A DNA stretch of 37,938 nt from Candidatus Effluviviaceae Genus V sp. (GTDB lineage Bacteria; Joyebacterota; Joyebacteria; Joyebacterales; Joyebacteraceae): positions 1 through 37,938 of the forward strand of contig WJMD01000110.1 of NCBI GenBank assembly GCA_014728125.1, in the 5' to 3' direction. Under the pieces are notes generated by a model. That model made no database searches and was not told the origin of the DNA. It saw only the letters and a program-made list of their open reading frames with translations. Numbering within the stretch: position 1 is the stretch's first letter; each line of letters opens with the position of its first letter. Shown piece after piece: positions 8,399 through 16,837 of this stretch. The position numbers and the translations under genes were made by a program.

Positions 8399-9221
8399 CA
8401 TCCGGACATGCGTCACAGGTCTCGTCGCCGCCGCTCTCGTGGCGGCGCTCGTCGTGTCGTCCCCGGCGGAACCGACGGCGCGTGAGGCCGTGGCCAGAGC
8501 GCGCGCCCTCGAGCGTTCGGGACGTCCCGATGAGGCCAGAACGTATCTGTCGGAGCTGACGGCATCGGACGACAGGCTGGCCGAGGAGGCCTCGGTCCTC
8601 CTGGAGCTGGCCCGGCTGACGGCCGACGTCGACACCCTGACCACGCTTCTCGACGCAGCTCTGGATGCGGCGCGGAGACCGGAGGAGATCGCGGCGGCGC
8701 ATATGATGCGCGGCGACCTGCTGTTCGCCCGCGGCCGGTACACGGCCGCTGCCGAGGAGTACGCCCGGGCCGACCGGTCTGCGCCGGCCTTCCGGCCCGG
8801 AGCCGCCGAGTTCAGACGTGCGGAGAGCCTGCTGGCAGCCAGGGACGGCTCTGCCGCGCTCGACGCGTTCACGACCATCGCGGAGGCCCCCGGCACGCTG
8901 GAGGAGATCCGCCCCCGGGCCGAGCTCGGGGCGGCGAGGGCGCTCCTCGAGCTTGGACGCCACGAGGAGGCGGCCAGGTCGTTCGAGAAGGTGGCGGCCG
9001 AGTATCCCGACGGCGATGTGAGGCTGCTCGCGCTCTCAGGCGCCGCCGAGGCGCGGGCACAGATCGGGGACCATGCCGCGGCGACCGAGCTGCTGTCGTC
9101 GCTGGTCGAGGAGTACCCGGGGACCTTCCACGCAACACTGGCGCTGGAGCGGCTCTCCCGCCCGGCCCCGCCCGACACAGCATCAGCCGACACGACATCG
9201 CCGTCGAACGAGTCCCGCTGA
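8388..9221 (+). CDS. TPR-repeat protein, probably exported
   Basis: A 277-residue protein that I recognise only as a tetratricopeptide protein. It starts with a hydrophobic segment (about residues 8-25) that reads as a signal peptide or anchor ending near SSPAEP, then alanine- and glutamate-rich helical pairs with TPR spacing (for example 'GDLLFARGRYTAAAEEYARA' and 'ARALLELGRHEEAARSFEKV'), and a short disordered Pro/Ser/Thr tail. The layout resembles periplasmic CpoB/BamD-like proteins, but no specific motif identifies it. ATG 8388 overlaps the end of lapB by 11 bases, so it probably belongs to the lapA-lapB unit and may act in envelope assembly; that is inference. Confidence 0.75.
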   Translation: MPADIRTCVTGLVAAALVAALVVSSPAEPTAREAVARARALERSGRPDEARTYLSELTASDDRLAEEASVLLELARLTADVDTLTTLLDAALDAARRPEEIAAAHMMRGDLLFARGRYTAAAEEYARADRSAPAFRPGAAEFRRAESLLAARDGSAALDAFTTIAEAPGTLEEIRPRAELGAARALLELGRHEEAARSFEKVAAEYPDGDVRLLALSGAAEARAQIGDHAAATELLSSLVEEYPGTFHATLALERLSRPAPPDTASADTTSPSNESR

Positions 9222-9266
9222 CAGCCCGGGCGGTTCGCGTGAACCGGTGACGGCCGGAGGCACTGA

Positions 9267-11888
9267 ATGGCCGAGCTGACACCCATGATGCGCCAGTACA
9301 GGAAGATCAAGGGGGAACACGGCGACGCGCTCCTGCTCTTCCGGATGGGCGACTTCTACGAGACGTTCTTCGAGGACGCGAAAACCGCCTCGGACATTCT
9401 GGGGATCGCGCTGACCACGCGGGACAAGGGCAGCGACAACCCGATCCCCCTCGCCGGCATTCCCTACCACGCACTCGACAATTACCTGGCCAGGCTCGTC
9501 GCCGCCGGTATCAAGGTCGCCATCTGCGATCAGGTCGAGGACCCGAAGAAGGCGCGCGGCCTGGTCAAGCGCGAGGTCACCGAGATCGTCACGCCCGGGA
9601 CCGTCATGGGTGAGGGACTCCTCGACGACGGCCGCTCGAGCTACCTCGTGGCGGTCGCGCCGTCGGAAGCGACGATCGGGATGGCGCGCGTCGACCTCTC
9701 GACCGGCGAGTTCTCGCTGACGGAGCTCGCCCCGGGGGACGTCCGAAGGGAGGTGCTCCGCGCGGACGCCGCCGAGATCGTCGTCCCCGAGACCGCGGCG
9801 GAGCGCGAGCCGCTCCGAGCTGTACTCTCCGAACTCGGGGGCGTCACCGTGACGCGGCTGGCCGACTGGGAGTTCACTCCGGAGGAGGCGGCCTCGGCGC
9901 TCAGAGAGCATTTCGGAGTGGCCAATCTGGACGGCTTCGGAGCCACCGATATGCCGTCCGGCGTGGCGGCCGCCGGCGCCGCCATCAGGTATCTGCGCGA
10001 CCTCAAGCGCCGGGATCTGACGCAGATCACGACCATGCGTTCCGTGAGCGCAACGGAGCACATGGTCCTCGACGAGACGACGCAGCGGAACCTCGAGCTC
10101 GTCGAGCCTATGGAGCGGGGACTCGAGGAGGCGACCCTCTTCGCGGTGCTCGATCGCACTGTGACGGCGATGGGCGCGAGGCTCCTGAGGCAGTGGATCC
10201 TCTACCCTCTGCTGGACGTCGACAGGATCTCCGCCCGCCACGATGCGGTCGAAGAGCTCCTGGACGACGCCGCCCTCCGCGAGAACCTCAGGAGCATCCT
10301 GTCCGAGCTCTGCGACGTCGCCAGGGTGATCGGCCGTGTCGCGTCCGGCCACGCGTCACCGCGGGACCTGGCGCACCTCCGCCGCAGTCTGGAGCTGGCG
10401 CCCCAGGTCTCAGAGACCTGCACGGCCTCCAAGGGACCGGCCGTCGCCTCGCTCGGTACGAGCCTGCCCGACGTCGCCGACGTCGAGGGGTTCCTCGCGG
10501 GTGCGGTCACCGACAGTCCGCCGGCGTCCCTCCGCGACGGCGGCGTCATCCGCGAGGGGTTCGACGACGAGCTCGACAGGCTCCGAACCGTCACCCGGGA
10601 CGGCAAGGGATGGATCGGACGACTCCAGACGCGGGAGCGCGAGAGGACCGGCATCCCGTCGCTCAAGATCGGGTTCAACAAAGTCTTCGGCTACTACATC
10701 GAGATCAGGAAGACCCATCTCGAAGCCGTGCCGGATGACTACATCCGGAAGCAGACGCTGGTCAACGCCGAGCGATTCGTCACGCCGGAGCTCAAGGAGC
10801 ACGAGGAGACCGTTCTGACGGCCGAGGAGGACATGAGCCGCCTCGAGGCCGAGCTCTTCGAGGGGATCAGAAGCCGCGTCGCGGAATCGGCCCCGCGGAT
10901 CCAGGAGCTCTCGAACGTGCTGGCCCGGATAGATGTGCTCGCGGGTCTCGCCGAGTCGGCCGCAGAGTCGCGCTTCGTACGCCCCTCGGTCGACCGGTCG
11001 GGCTCGCTCCTTGTGCAGGAGGGACGGCATCCGGTCGTGGAGAGCCTGCTTCACGGAGAGCGCTTCGTCCCGAATGACCTCGACCTGTCGGTCGACGAAC
11101 GACAGATCCTCCTGATCACGGGCCCGAACATGGCAGGCAAATCGACCTACCTGCGCCAGACCGCGCTCATCGTGATCATGGCCCAGCTGGGCTCCTTCGT
11201 CCCGGCCCGGGAGGCCCGCGTCGGCCTCGTCGACCGCGTGTTCACGCGCATCGGCGCGACCGACGCGCTGGCCAGGGGGCGCAGCACGTTCCTGGTCGAG
11301 ATGAGCGAGACCGCCAACATCCTGAGGAACGCGACCGACCGGAGCCTCGTGCTCCTCGACGAGATCGGCCGCGGCACGAGCACGTTCGACGGCCTGTCGA
11401 TCGCGTGGGCCGTGACGGAGCACCTCCACAACCGGGAACAGGGTCGTCCGAGGACGCTCTTCGCCACTCACTACCACGAGCTCACGGAGCTCGCCGACGT
11501 TCTGCCCCGTCTCTGGAACATGAACGTGCTGGTCAGGGAGACCGGCGATACGATATCGTTCCTGAGGAGGGTTGTGCCCGGCTCGGCCGATCAGAGCTAC
11601 GGCATCGAGGTGGCGCGTCTGGCGGGCGTGCCAGACGAGGTGATAGCCCGCGCGGGCGAGGTGCTCCGCAACCTCGAATCGACGCAGTACGGGGTCGACG
11701 AGATGCCGCGTCTGGCCGCCGGCGAGCACGGGCCGCTGGGACCGGAGAGCCCGCAGCTCGCCCTCTTCGAGCGGCGGCCGTCACAGGTCGAGAGAGAGCT
11801 CTCCGACATCGATCTCGAGTCGATGACGCCGCTCGAGGCGTTCGACCGGCTCAGGAAGCTGAAGGAAGAGGTCCAGAGTGACACGTAG
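9267..11888 (+). CDS. mutS: DNA mismatch repair protein MutS
   Basis: Recognises mismatches and small loops and starts repair with MutL. The 873-residue protein has the mismatch-reading Phe-X-Glu at F30-Y-E32 (RMGDFYETFF), connector, lever and clamp regions, and an ABC-type ATPase with Walker A GPNMAGKST near residue 619, the signature region 'GRSTFLVEM', Walker B 'LVLLDEIGRGTSTFDG' and the 'ATHYHEL' switch. The C-terminal helix-turn-helix ends near MTPLEAFDRLRKLKEE. Length is normal for MutS1. ATG 9267 has GGAGG six bases upstream. Its end overlaps mutL by 11 bases. Confidence 0.98.
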   Translation: MAELTPMMRQYRKIKGEHGDALLLFRMGDFYETFFEDAKTASDILGIALTTRDKGSDNPIPLAGIPYHALDNYLARLVAAGIKVAICDQVEDPKKARGLVKREVTEIVTPGTVMGEGLLDDGRSSYLVAVAPSEATIGMARVDLSTGEFSLTELAPGDVRREVLRADAAEIVVPETAAEREPLRAVLSELGGVTVTRLADWEFTPEEAASALREHFGVANLDGFGATDMPSGVAAAGAAIRYLRDLKRRDLTQITTMRSVSATEHMVLDETTQRNLELVEPMERGLEEATLFAVLDRTVTAMGARLLRQWILYPLLDVDRISARHDAVEELLDDAALRENLRSILSELCDVARVIGRVASGHASPRDLAHLRRSLELAPQVSETCTASKGPAVASLGTSLPDVADVEGFLAGAVTDSPPASLRDGGVIREGFDDELDRLRTVTRDGKGWIGRLQTRERERTGIPSLKIGFNKVFGYYIEIRKTHLEAVPDDYIRKQTLVNAERFVTPELKEHEETVLTAEEDMSRLEAELFEGIRSRVAESAPRIQELSNVLARIDVLAGLAESAAESRFVRPSVDRSGSLLVQEGRHPVVESLLHGERFVPNDLDLSVDERQILLITGPNMAGKSTYLRQTALIVIMAQLGSFVPAREARVGLVDRVFTRIGATDALARGRSTFLVEMSETANILRNATDRSLVLLDEIGRGTSTFDGLSIAWAVTEHLHNREQGRPRTLFATHYHELTELADVLPRLWNMNVLVRETGDTISFLRRVVPGSADQSYGIEVARLAGVPDEVIARAGEVLRNLESTQYGVDEMPRLAAGEHGPLGPESPQLALFERRPSQVERELSDIDLESMTPLEAFDRLRKLKEEVQSDT

Positions 11889-13623
11889 GATCCGCACGCT
11901 CTCGGAAGCCGTCTCGAACATGATCGCGGCCGGCGAGGTCATCGAAGGTCCGTTCTCGGTGGTGAAGGAACTCGTCGAGAACGCCATCGACGCCGGCGCG
12001 GACGAACTCAGCATCGAGATCAAGGGCGGAGGTAGCGATCTCATCCTCGTGAGCGACAACGGCGTCGGTATGGACCGCGACGACGCGGTCGACGCGTTCA
12101 AGCGATATGCGACGAGCAAACTCTCGGGGCCGGAGGATCTCGAGGTCGTCGAGACCCTCGGCTTCCGCGGGGAGGCGCTTCCGTCGATCGCCTCGGTCTC
12201 GAGGGTCCGGGTGGTCACGTGCGAGCCGGGGAGCGTCGAGGGGACCGAGGTGAGCGTTGTCGGGGGCGAGCTCAGAGACGTCCGTCCCGCGGGCAGGGCG
12301 CCCGGGACGACCGTCGAAGTGTCGTCGCTGTTCTTCAACACGCCCGCGCGGCGGAAGTTCCTCAGAAGCGACCGCGTCGAGACCCGGAAGGTGGTCGAGC
12401 TTCTGACCGAGTACGCCGTGCTCTACCCGGCCGTCCGGTTCGACGTCGCGGTCGACGGCAAGCTCACCATGAACATAGGACCGTCCGGAGGTCTGCGCGA
12501 CCGCGTCGGCGAGGTGCTCGGCCAGTCGCTCGTCGACGACCTCTTTCCGATCTCGGCGTCCGAGGGAGGCTACGCCGTATCGGGCCTCGCCGGGAAGCCC
12601 TCCATCGCCAGAGCGCGCGGCGCGCTCCAGATCGTCGCAGTCAACGGCCGCCCGATCGGCAGCCGCCTGGTCGGCGCTGCTGTGAGGGCCGGGTACGGCG
12701 AGCTCCTGCCGCGGGACCGCCACCCCGTCTACGTTCTCCTCATCGACATCGACCCCGCGCTGGTCGACGTCAACGTCCACCCGACGAAGCGGGAGGTCCG
12801 GTTCGGCGACACGCGACGGATCTTCGGACTGGTCGAGGCGGCCGTCAGGAAGACGCTGATGTCGCACGACAGCGCCCCGCGGTTCGGCGGCGTCAGGGAC
12901 GGAAGTCCGGACAGCGGCTGGAGCGGACCGCGCGCGGAGAACAGCATCCCCGCCGCACAGCTCTCGCTGCCCCGCGACATGGCCGAGGGCATCGCGACGC
13001 AGACCGAGGAACGGCGCCCGTCGGACGAAGACCGGGAGGTCGGGCCTCTGGAGGAGGTCAAGTTCTGGCAGCTCCACCACCAGTACATCTTCGTCCAGAC
13101 GAGAGAGGGCGTTCTGCTGCTCGACCAGCACGCCGCTCACGAACGGGTCGTCTACGAGGAGGCAAGGCGCCGCCTGACCGGAGCCGCGGAGGAAGGGCCC
13201 GGCCAGCAGCTGCTTTTTCCGGTCGCCGTCGATCTCTCGCCGCAGGAATGGAGCGCCTTCGAGGAGGTGAGCGGGCTCGTAGGCAGGCTCGGGTTCTCGG
13301 TCAGACCCATGAGCGGCAGGACCGTCATGATCGAGTCCGTTCCCGGGGCCTTCCCGCGCCTCGCGCACGAAACGGTTCTCAAGGACATCCTGAACGCCCT
13401 GCCTTCAGGCGCGTCCGGCACGCGAGACTACGTGGAGAGCATTGCGCGGACCTTCGCCTGCCGGACGGCCATCAAGGCCGGTGACAGGCTGCGGGAGGAG
13501 GAGATGCGCGCCCTTGTCGATCAGCTGTTCGCCACCGAGCTTCCGTACTCGTGTCCGCACGGCCGGCCGACCTTCATGCGCATGACGCTCGAGGAGCTCG
13601 ACAAGAGGTTCGGGAGGACATGA
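11878..13623 (+). CDS. mutL: DNA mismatch repair protein MutL, endonuclease type
   Basis: A 581-residue GHKL ATPase that links MutS to strand removal. N-terminal ATP motifs are visible (ELVENAIDAGAD, DNGVGM, TLGFRGEALPSI). The C-terminal domain carries the full endonuclease set: DQHA-X2-E-X4-E (DQHAAHERVVYEE, about residue 415), ACRTAIK, CPHGRP and FMR. It should therefore nick DNA itself, as in bacteria without MutH, and no mutH is seen nearby. GTG 11878 lies inside the end of mutS, and the stop overlaps miaA (ATGA), so mutS, mutL and miaA look like one translationally coupled operon. Confidence 0.97.
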   Translation: MTRRIRTLSEAVSNMIAAGEVIEGPFSVVKELVENAIDAGADELSIEIKGGGSDLILVSDNGVGMDRDDAVDAFKRYATSKLSGPEDLEVVETLGFRGEALPSIASVSRVRVVTCEPGSVEGTEVSVVGGELRDVRPAGRAPGTTVEVSSLFFNTPARRKFLRSDRVETRKVVELLTEYAVLYPAVRFDVAVDGKLTMNIGPSGGLRDRVGEVLGQSLVDDLFPISASEGGYAVSGLAGKPSIARARGALQIVAVNGRPIGSRLVGAAVRAGYGELLPRDRHPVYVLLIDIDPALVDVNVHPTKREVRFGDTRRIFGLVEAAVRKTLMSHDSAPRFGGVRDGSPDSGWSGPRAENSIPAAQLSLPRDMAEGIATQTEERRPSDEDREVGPLEEVKFWQLHHQYIFVQTREGVLLLDQHAAHERVVYEEARRRLTGAAEEGPGQQLLFPVAVDLSPQEWSAFEEVSGLVGRLGFSVRPMSGRTVMIESVPGAFPRLAHETVLKDILNALPSGASGTRDYVESIARTFACRTAIKAGDRLREEEMRALVDQLFATELPYSCPHGRPTFMRMTLEELDKRFGRT

Positions 13624-14582
13624 CCGGAACCCCGCGCGACAGGCGTCGGACGGTCATGGCGATCGTCGGGCCGACGGCCGTCGGGAAGACAGGCGTCGCC
13701 GTGCCGGTCGCGCGCGAGCTTCGCGGCGAGATCGTCTCGGCCGACTCACGCCAGATCTACCGCGGTCTCGACATCGGCACGGCGAAGCCCGACGCCGCCG
13801 AGACAGCTGCTGCGCCCCATCATCTCATCGACATCGCCGAACCGTCGGAGCGCTTCGACGCCGCCAGGTTCGCATCGCTCGCCGAGCACGCCATCGAGGA
13901 CGTGTTCGGGCGGGATCTGACTCCGATCGTCGTCGGAGGAACGGGCTTCTACGTGACCTCGCTCTTCGAGGGTCTCTTCGAGGGGCCGGGGCGGGACAAG
14001 GCCATTCGGTCCAGATTGGAGGAGGATGCCGCGCGGCTCGGACCCCGCGCCCTCCACGAGCGGCTGGCCGCGGTCGACCCCGACGCGGCGGATCGGCTGC
14101 ACCCGAACGACGCCGTCCGTGTCGTCCGGGCCCTCGAGGTCCACGAATCCACGGGCCGGACGCTCTCGGCCTGGCAGAGGGAGGGGCGTCGCGAGCCGCG
14201 CTACCGGCCGTGGTACGTGCTTCTCACCATGGACAGAGAGCTTCTCTACCGCCGCATCGAGCTGCGGGTGGACCGCATGGTCGAGGCGGGTCTCCTTGAG
14301 GAGGTCGATCGGCTTCTGGCATCAGGCAGACTCGCAGAGGACATGCCGGCGGCAAACGCCCTCGGATACCGCGAGCTCATCCCTGTCGTGAGAGGCGAGA
14401 GGGCGCTCGAGGAGGCGGTCGAGGAGATCAAGAGGAACACGCGCCGCTTCGCCAAGCGCCAGGTGACGTGGTTCTCCAGGACCCCCGCTGAGCTGACCAT
14501 CGACATGGGGAAGAAGGAGCCCGAAGAGGCAGCGCACGGCCTGCTCGAGGCCTGGAGGCGCGCAGCGGGTCGAGAGCGCTGA
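13620..14582 (+). CDS. miaA: tRNA dimethylallyltransferase
   Basis: Transfers the dimethylallyl group of DMAPP to A37 of tRNAs reading UNN codons, making i6A for MiaB. The 320-residue protein has the P-loop GPTAVGKT (17-24), the ISADSRQIYRGLDIGTAKP-type region (here VSADSRQIYRGLDIGTAKP), 'VVGGTGFYV', and the late 'RFAKRQVTWFSR' segment, all typical. ATG 13620 overlaps the mutL stop; a later ATG at 13656 also fits but lacks a ribosome site. Position after mutL is also seen in E. coli (mutL-miaA). The 3' end is convergent with the sulfatase-like gene, with 24 bases between the stops. Confidence 0.97.
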   Translation: MTGTPRDRRRTVMAIVGPTAVGKTGVAVPVARELRGEIVSADSRQIYRGLDIGTAKPDAAETAAAPHHLIDIAEPSERFDAARFASLAEHAIEDVFGRDLTPIVVGGTGFYVTSLFEGLFEGPGRDKAIRSRLEEDAARLGPRALHERLAAVDPDAADRLHPNDAVRVVRALEVHESTGRTLSAWQREGRREPRYRPWYVLLTMDRELLYRRIELRVDRMVEAGLLEEVDRLLASGRLAEDMPAANALGYRELIPVVRGERALEEAVEEIKRNTRRFAKRQVTWFSRTPAELTIDMGKKEPEEAAHGLLEAWRRAAGRER

Positions 14583-14606
14583 GGGACGTCCGTTCTCCGC
14601 CGGCGG

Positions 14607-16535
14607 CTACTCGAGGTAGCCGAGCGCCCGGAGCGCCTCGATACGCTCCGGACTGAGTTGCTCAACCTCGACCGCTCTGGTCTGTGTCGTCGCCAGCCAC
14701 TCGGTCACCCTGCGGGACATGTCGCGTCTGACGTCGGGCAGCTCTTCAGCCAGGTTGACCGTCTCCGCGGGGTCGGCCTCGAGATCGTACAGCTCCTCGA
14801 GTTCGATCTCCGGCGAGTCGATGTACTTCCACGGCGGGAGGCGGAGCCCGACCGAGACTCTCGAAGAGAGCGGTTTGGGGTTCTCGAAGTCCGTCTGGCA
14901 GAACGCCGGGAGATCGCCCTCCATAGTCACCCCGTCCCGCACGACGGCCGAGAGATCGAGCCCCTGCACGCCGGGAGGCGGATCGACGTCCACCAGACCG
15001 AGGATCGTCGGACACACCTCGAGCAGCGTCACCTGCGTCGGTACCCTCCGCGGCTCGACGCCGGGGACCCGGACCATCATGGCGACGGCCACGAGCTGAT
15101 CGTAGAGCCTGTTCCCGTGGGCGAAGTAGAACTGGTGCTCGAATCCCTCGCCGTGATCGGACACGAGAACGACGATCGTGTCGTCCCGGAGTCCCAGCCG
15201 GTCGAGTTCATCGAACAGCCTACCGACCTCCCGGTCCATGAACCGGATCTCGCCCTGATAGCGCAACCACTCGCGCATGAGGAAGTCCCGCGGCATCTCG
15301 AAATCCGTGCGGAACCGGTCCTGCGGATCATCGTAGGGAACAGGAACATCGGCCAGTCCGGCCTCTGCAGCGAAGTCGAACGCCGGCGGCGGCTCGTACG
15401 GCCAGTGCGGATCGAAGTAGTGAACGTATGCGAAGAACGGCCTGCCGTGGTTGGCCTCGATCCACGTTGCCGCCCGGTCGGTCATCATGTCGGCCGGAAG
15501 CTCGATCGCCGCGACCGGAGCATAGCCCAGCGCCGAGACCAACTGTCTCAGAGCCAGCGCCCTGTGCAGGGTCCATGGTGTTTCGGTCGGCTCGACGTAC
15601 GTGTCGAACCCCTGATCGGTCCCGTAGTAACTCGAGAGAACTGTGGCCGCCGCGAACGCGCCGGTCGCGTAGCCGCGGTCACGCAGCAGCTCGGCGAGCG
15701 TTGTGATCTCGCCCGGCAGCGACTTCGTGTTCGTGTCGACGCCGTGCGACATGGGATAGAGACCGGTGAAGAGGGTCGCCGCCGCCGGCCGCGTCAGAGG
15801 CTCCGGCGTCACACAGGCCTCGAAGAGCACGGAGTCGTCTGCGAGCGCGTCGATCGACGGCGAGAGACCGTCGACCGATCCGTAGCAGCCCAGGCAGTCG
15901 ATTCTCGTCGTATCGAGCATGATGAGGACGATGTTCGGCACGTCCGGAACGGGACGGCCGCTCTCGATGTCGGCCGGGCCGAGATCGGCCGCACCTTCGA
16001 TGCGATCCACGCCGCCCGCGCCGGCCCAGTAGACGGGCAGGATGAAGAGCAGGACAAGAACGCAGACCCTCCAGAACACCGGTCGACCCGAACGCGCCGC
16101 CCGCCGCAGAAACAGCCCGAGCAGCACCAGCGCGATCGCGAGCGCCAAAACGTCGAGAGCCAGTGACACCGGGTGCGTCGCCCCGTGCGGCGAGAGCCTG
16201 TTGAGGGAGAGGACCCAGTAGAGGAAGACGGAACCGGCGAACACGAAGGCCTGACCTCCGGCGGGGGTGGTCACAGCGGTCCATCGTCCGCCCGTCGCGG
16301 CTCGCAGGAGAAGCCCGACGAGGACCGCGGCGGCGCCGGCCACTACTCCGAAACCCGCGTAGAGCAGGACGTTCCAGAGCATCACGGCGGCGAGACTGCC
16401 GCTCCACACCACGGGGAGCTTGATGACGAGGACGATCCACTCGAGCAGGGCGAGTCCTGCGAAGATGAGCAGGCCGCCGCCCAGTGTCGCACCGACGAAA
16501 CTCCCGGTCGAACCTCCGTGTGCACGTGCCCGCAT
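14607..16535 (-). CDS. Membrane-anchored sulfatase / alkaline phosphatase-superfamily hydrolase
   Basis: The only clear minus-strand gene. The 642-residue protein has about five N-terminal membrane helices (to about residue 170), then an extracytoplasmic sulfatase-fold domain starting at 'NIVLIMLDTTRIDCLGCYG', with metal-site Asp residues, a 'SDHGEGFEHQ' metal motif, and the C-terminal 'ERIEALRALGYLE' found in many membrane sulfatase-like proteins. At the nucleophile position (normally C/S-X-P-S-R) it reads T248-R-P-A-A-A, so formylglycine cannot form and a threonine would be the nucleophile, as in phosphotransferases such as LtaS or EptA. Substrate unknown; envelope lipid or glycan modification is possible. 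ATG 16535 is chosen because AAGGGA lies 8 bases upstream; GTG 16541 is an alternative. Confidence 0.8.
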   Translation of the reverse strand: MRARAHGGSTGSFVGATLGGGLLIFAGLALLEWIVLVIKLPVVWSGSLAAVMLWNVLLYAGFGVVAGAAAVLVGLLLRAATGGRWTAVTTPAGGQAFVFAGSVFLYWVLSLNRLSPHGATHPVSLALDVLALAIALVLLGLFLRRAARSGRPVFWRVCVLVLLFILPVYWAGAGGVDRIEGAADLGPADIESGRPVPDVPNIVLIMLDTTRIDCLGCYGSVDGLSPSIDALADDSVLFEACVTPEPLTRPAAATLFTGLYPMSHGVDTNTKSLPGEITTLAELLRDRGYATGAFAAATVLSSYYGTDQGFDTYVEPTETPWTLHRALALRQLVSALGYAPVAAIELPADMMTDRAATWIEANHGRPFFAYVHYFDPHWPYEPPPAFDFAAEAGLADVPVPYDDPQDRFRTDFEMPRDFLMREWLRYQGEIRFMDREVGRLFDELDRLGLRDDTIVVLVSDHGEGFEHQFYFAHGNRLYDQLVAVAMMVRVPGVEPRRVPTQVTLLEVCPTILGLVDVDPPPGVQGLDLSAVVRDGVTMEGDLPAFCQTDFENPKPLSSRVSVGLRLPPWKYIDSPEIELEELYDLEADPAETVNLAEELPDVRRDMSRRVTEWLATTQTRAVEVEQLSPERIEALRALGYLE

Positions 16536-16580
16536 GTTCACCGTCCCTTGGTATCTGCCCGGACCCCTTGCGCCAAGCCG

Positions 16581-16609
16581 ATTCTACGCCGAACGGGAGC
16601 ATCGGGCAA
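16581..16609 (-). promoter_or_regulatory. Predicted promoter for the sulfatase-like gene
   Basis: Read on the minus strand: TTGCCC (16609-16604), a 17-base spacer and TAGAAT (16586-16581), about 46 bases before the start. It has the same TAGAAT box as the tRNA-Pro(CGG) and tRNA-Arg promoters. It is divergent from the tRNA-Gly promoter, about 35 bases away. Confidence 0.65.
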
Positions 16610-16642
16610 CCCCGGAGGGGCCGCACGCCAGGCCGAACGGAC

Positions 16643-16672
16643 TTGACACCCCGTTGTGCCGGATGGTTCCAT
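16643..16672 (+). promoter_or_regulatory. Possible promoter for tRNA-Gly
   Basis: A perfect -35 box TTGACA lies 60 bases before the tRNA. The best -10 at 18 bases is TTCCAT, which is poor, so the -35 is convincing and the -10 is not. The transcript may continue into the DUF512-der-plsY-gpsA genes. Confidence 0.4.
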
Positions 16673-16702
16673 TGTGTGGGACAGCAACAGACTCAAAGGC
16701 GA

Positions 16703-16778
16703 GCGGGCATAACTCAGCTGGTAGAGTATCAGCTTCCCAAGCTGAGAGTCGCGGGTTCGAGTCCCGTTGCCCGCTCCA
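16703..16778 (+). tRNA. tRNA-Gly(CCC)
   Basis: A complete 76-base cloverleaf: acceptor GCGGGCA pairs with TGCCCGC, anticodon stem TCAGC/GCTGA with loop TTCCCAA gives anticodon CCC (reads GGG, Gly), T-arm CGGGTTCGAGTCCCG, discriminator T and an encoded CCA. Anticodon and D-arm (GGTAGAG) are intact. Confidence 0.97.
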
Positions 16779-16787
16779 TTTCTTGTT

Positions 16788-16818
16788 CACCCGCCGCCGC
16801 GCCGACGTGCGGCGGGTG
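16788..16818 (+). terminator. 10-bp hairpin directly after tRNA-Gly
   Basis: CACCCGCCGC pairs perfectly with GCGGCGGGTG across an 11-base loop, starting 9 bases after the CCA end and finishing 19 bases before the next gene. No U-tract follows. It may end the tRNA transcript, mark 3' processing, or limit read-through into the DUF512 gene. Confidence 0.5.
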
Positions 16819-16837
16819 TCCGACGTTCGGGGGCCGT

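Noticed and set aside
7244-9310. Long minus-strand open frame (688 codons) opposite lapB and the TPR gene
   Set aside because: Ser/Ala/Arg-rich with no domain pattern; the sense strand has well-recognised genes. Long antisense frames are expected in GC-rich DNA.
14583-14606. Shared bidirectional terminator between miaA and the sulfatase-like gene
   Set aside because: The gap holds only a 10-base palindrome (CCGCCGGCGG) without a loop or U-tracts, so I did not list it.
16484-16837. N-terminal extension of the DUF512 protein
   Set aside because: It would run through tRNA-Gly and the hairpin; the PDZ module begins right after GTG 16838.
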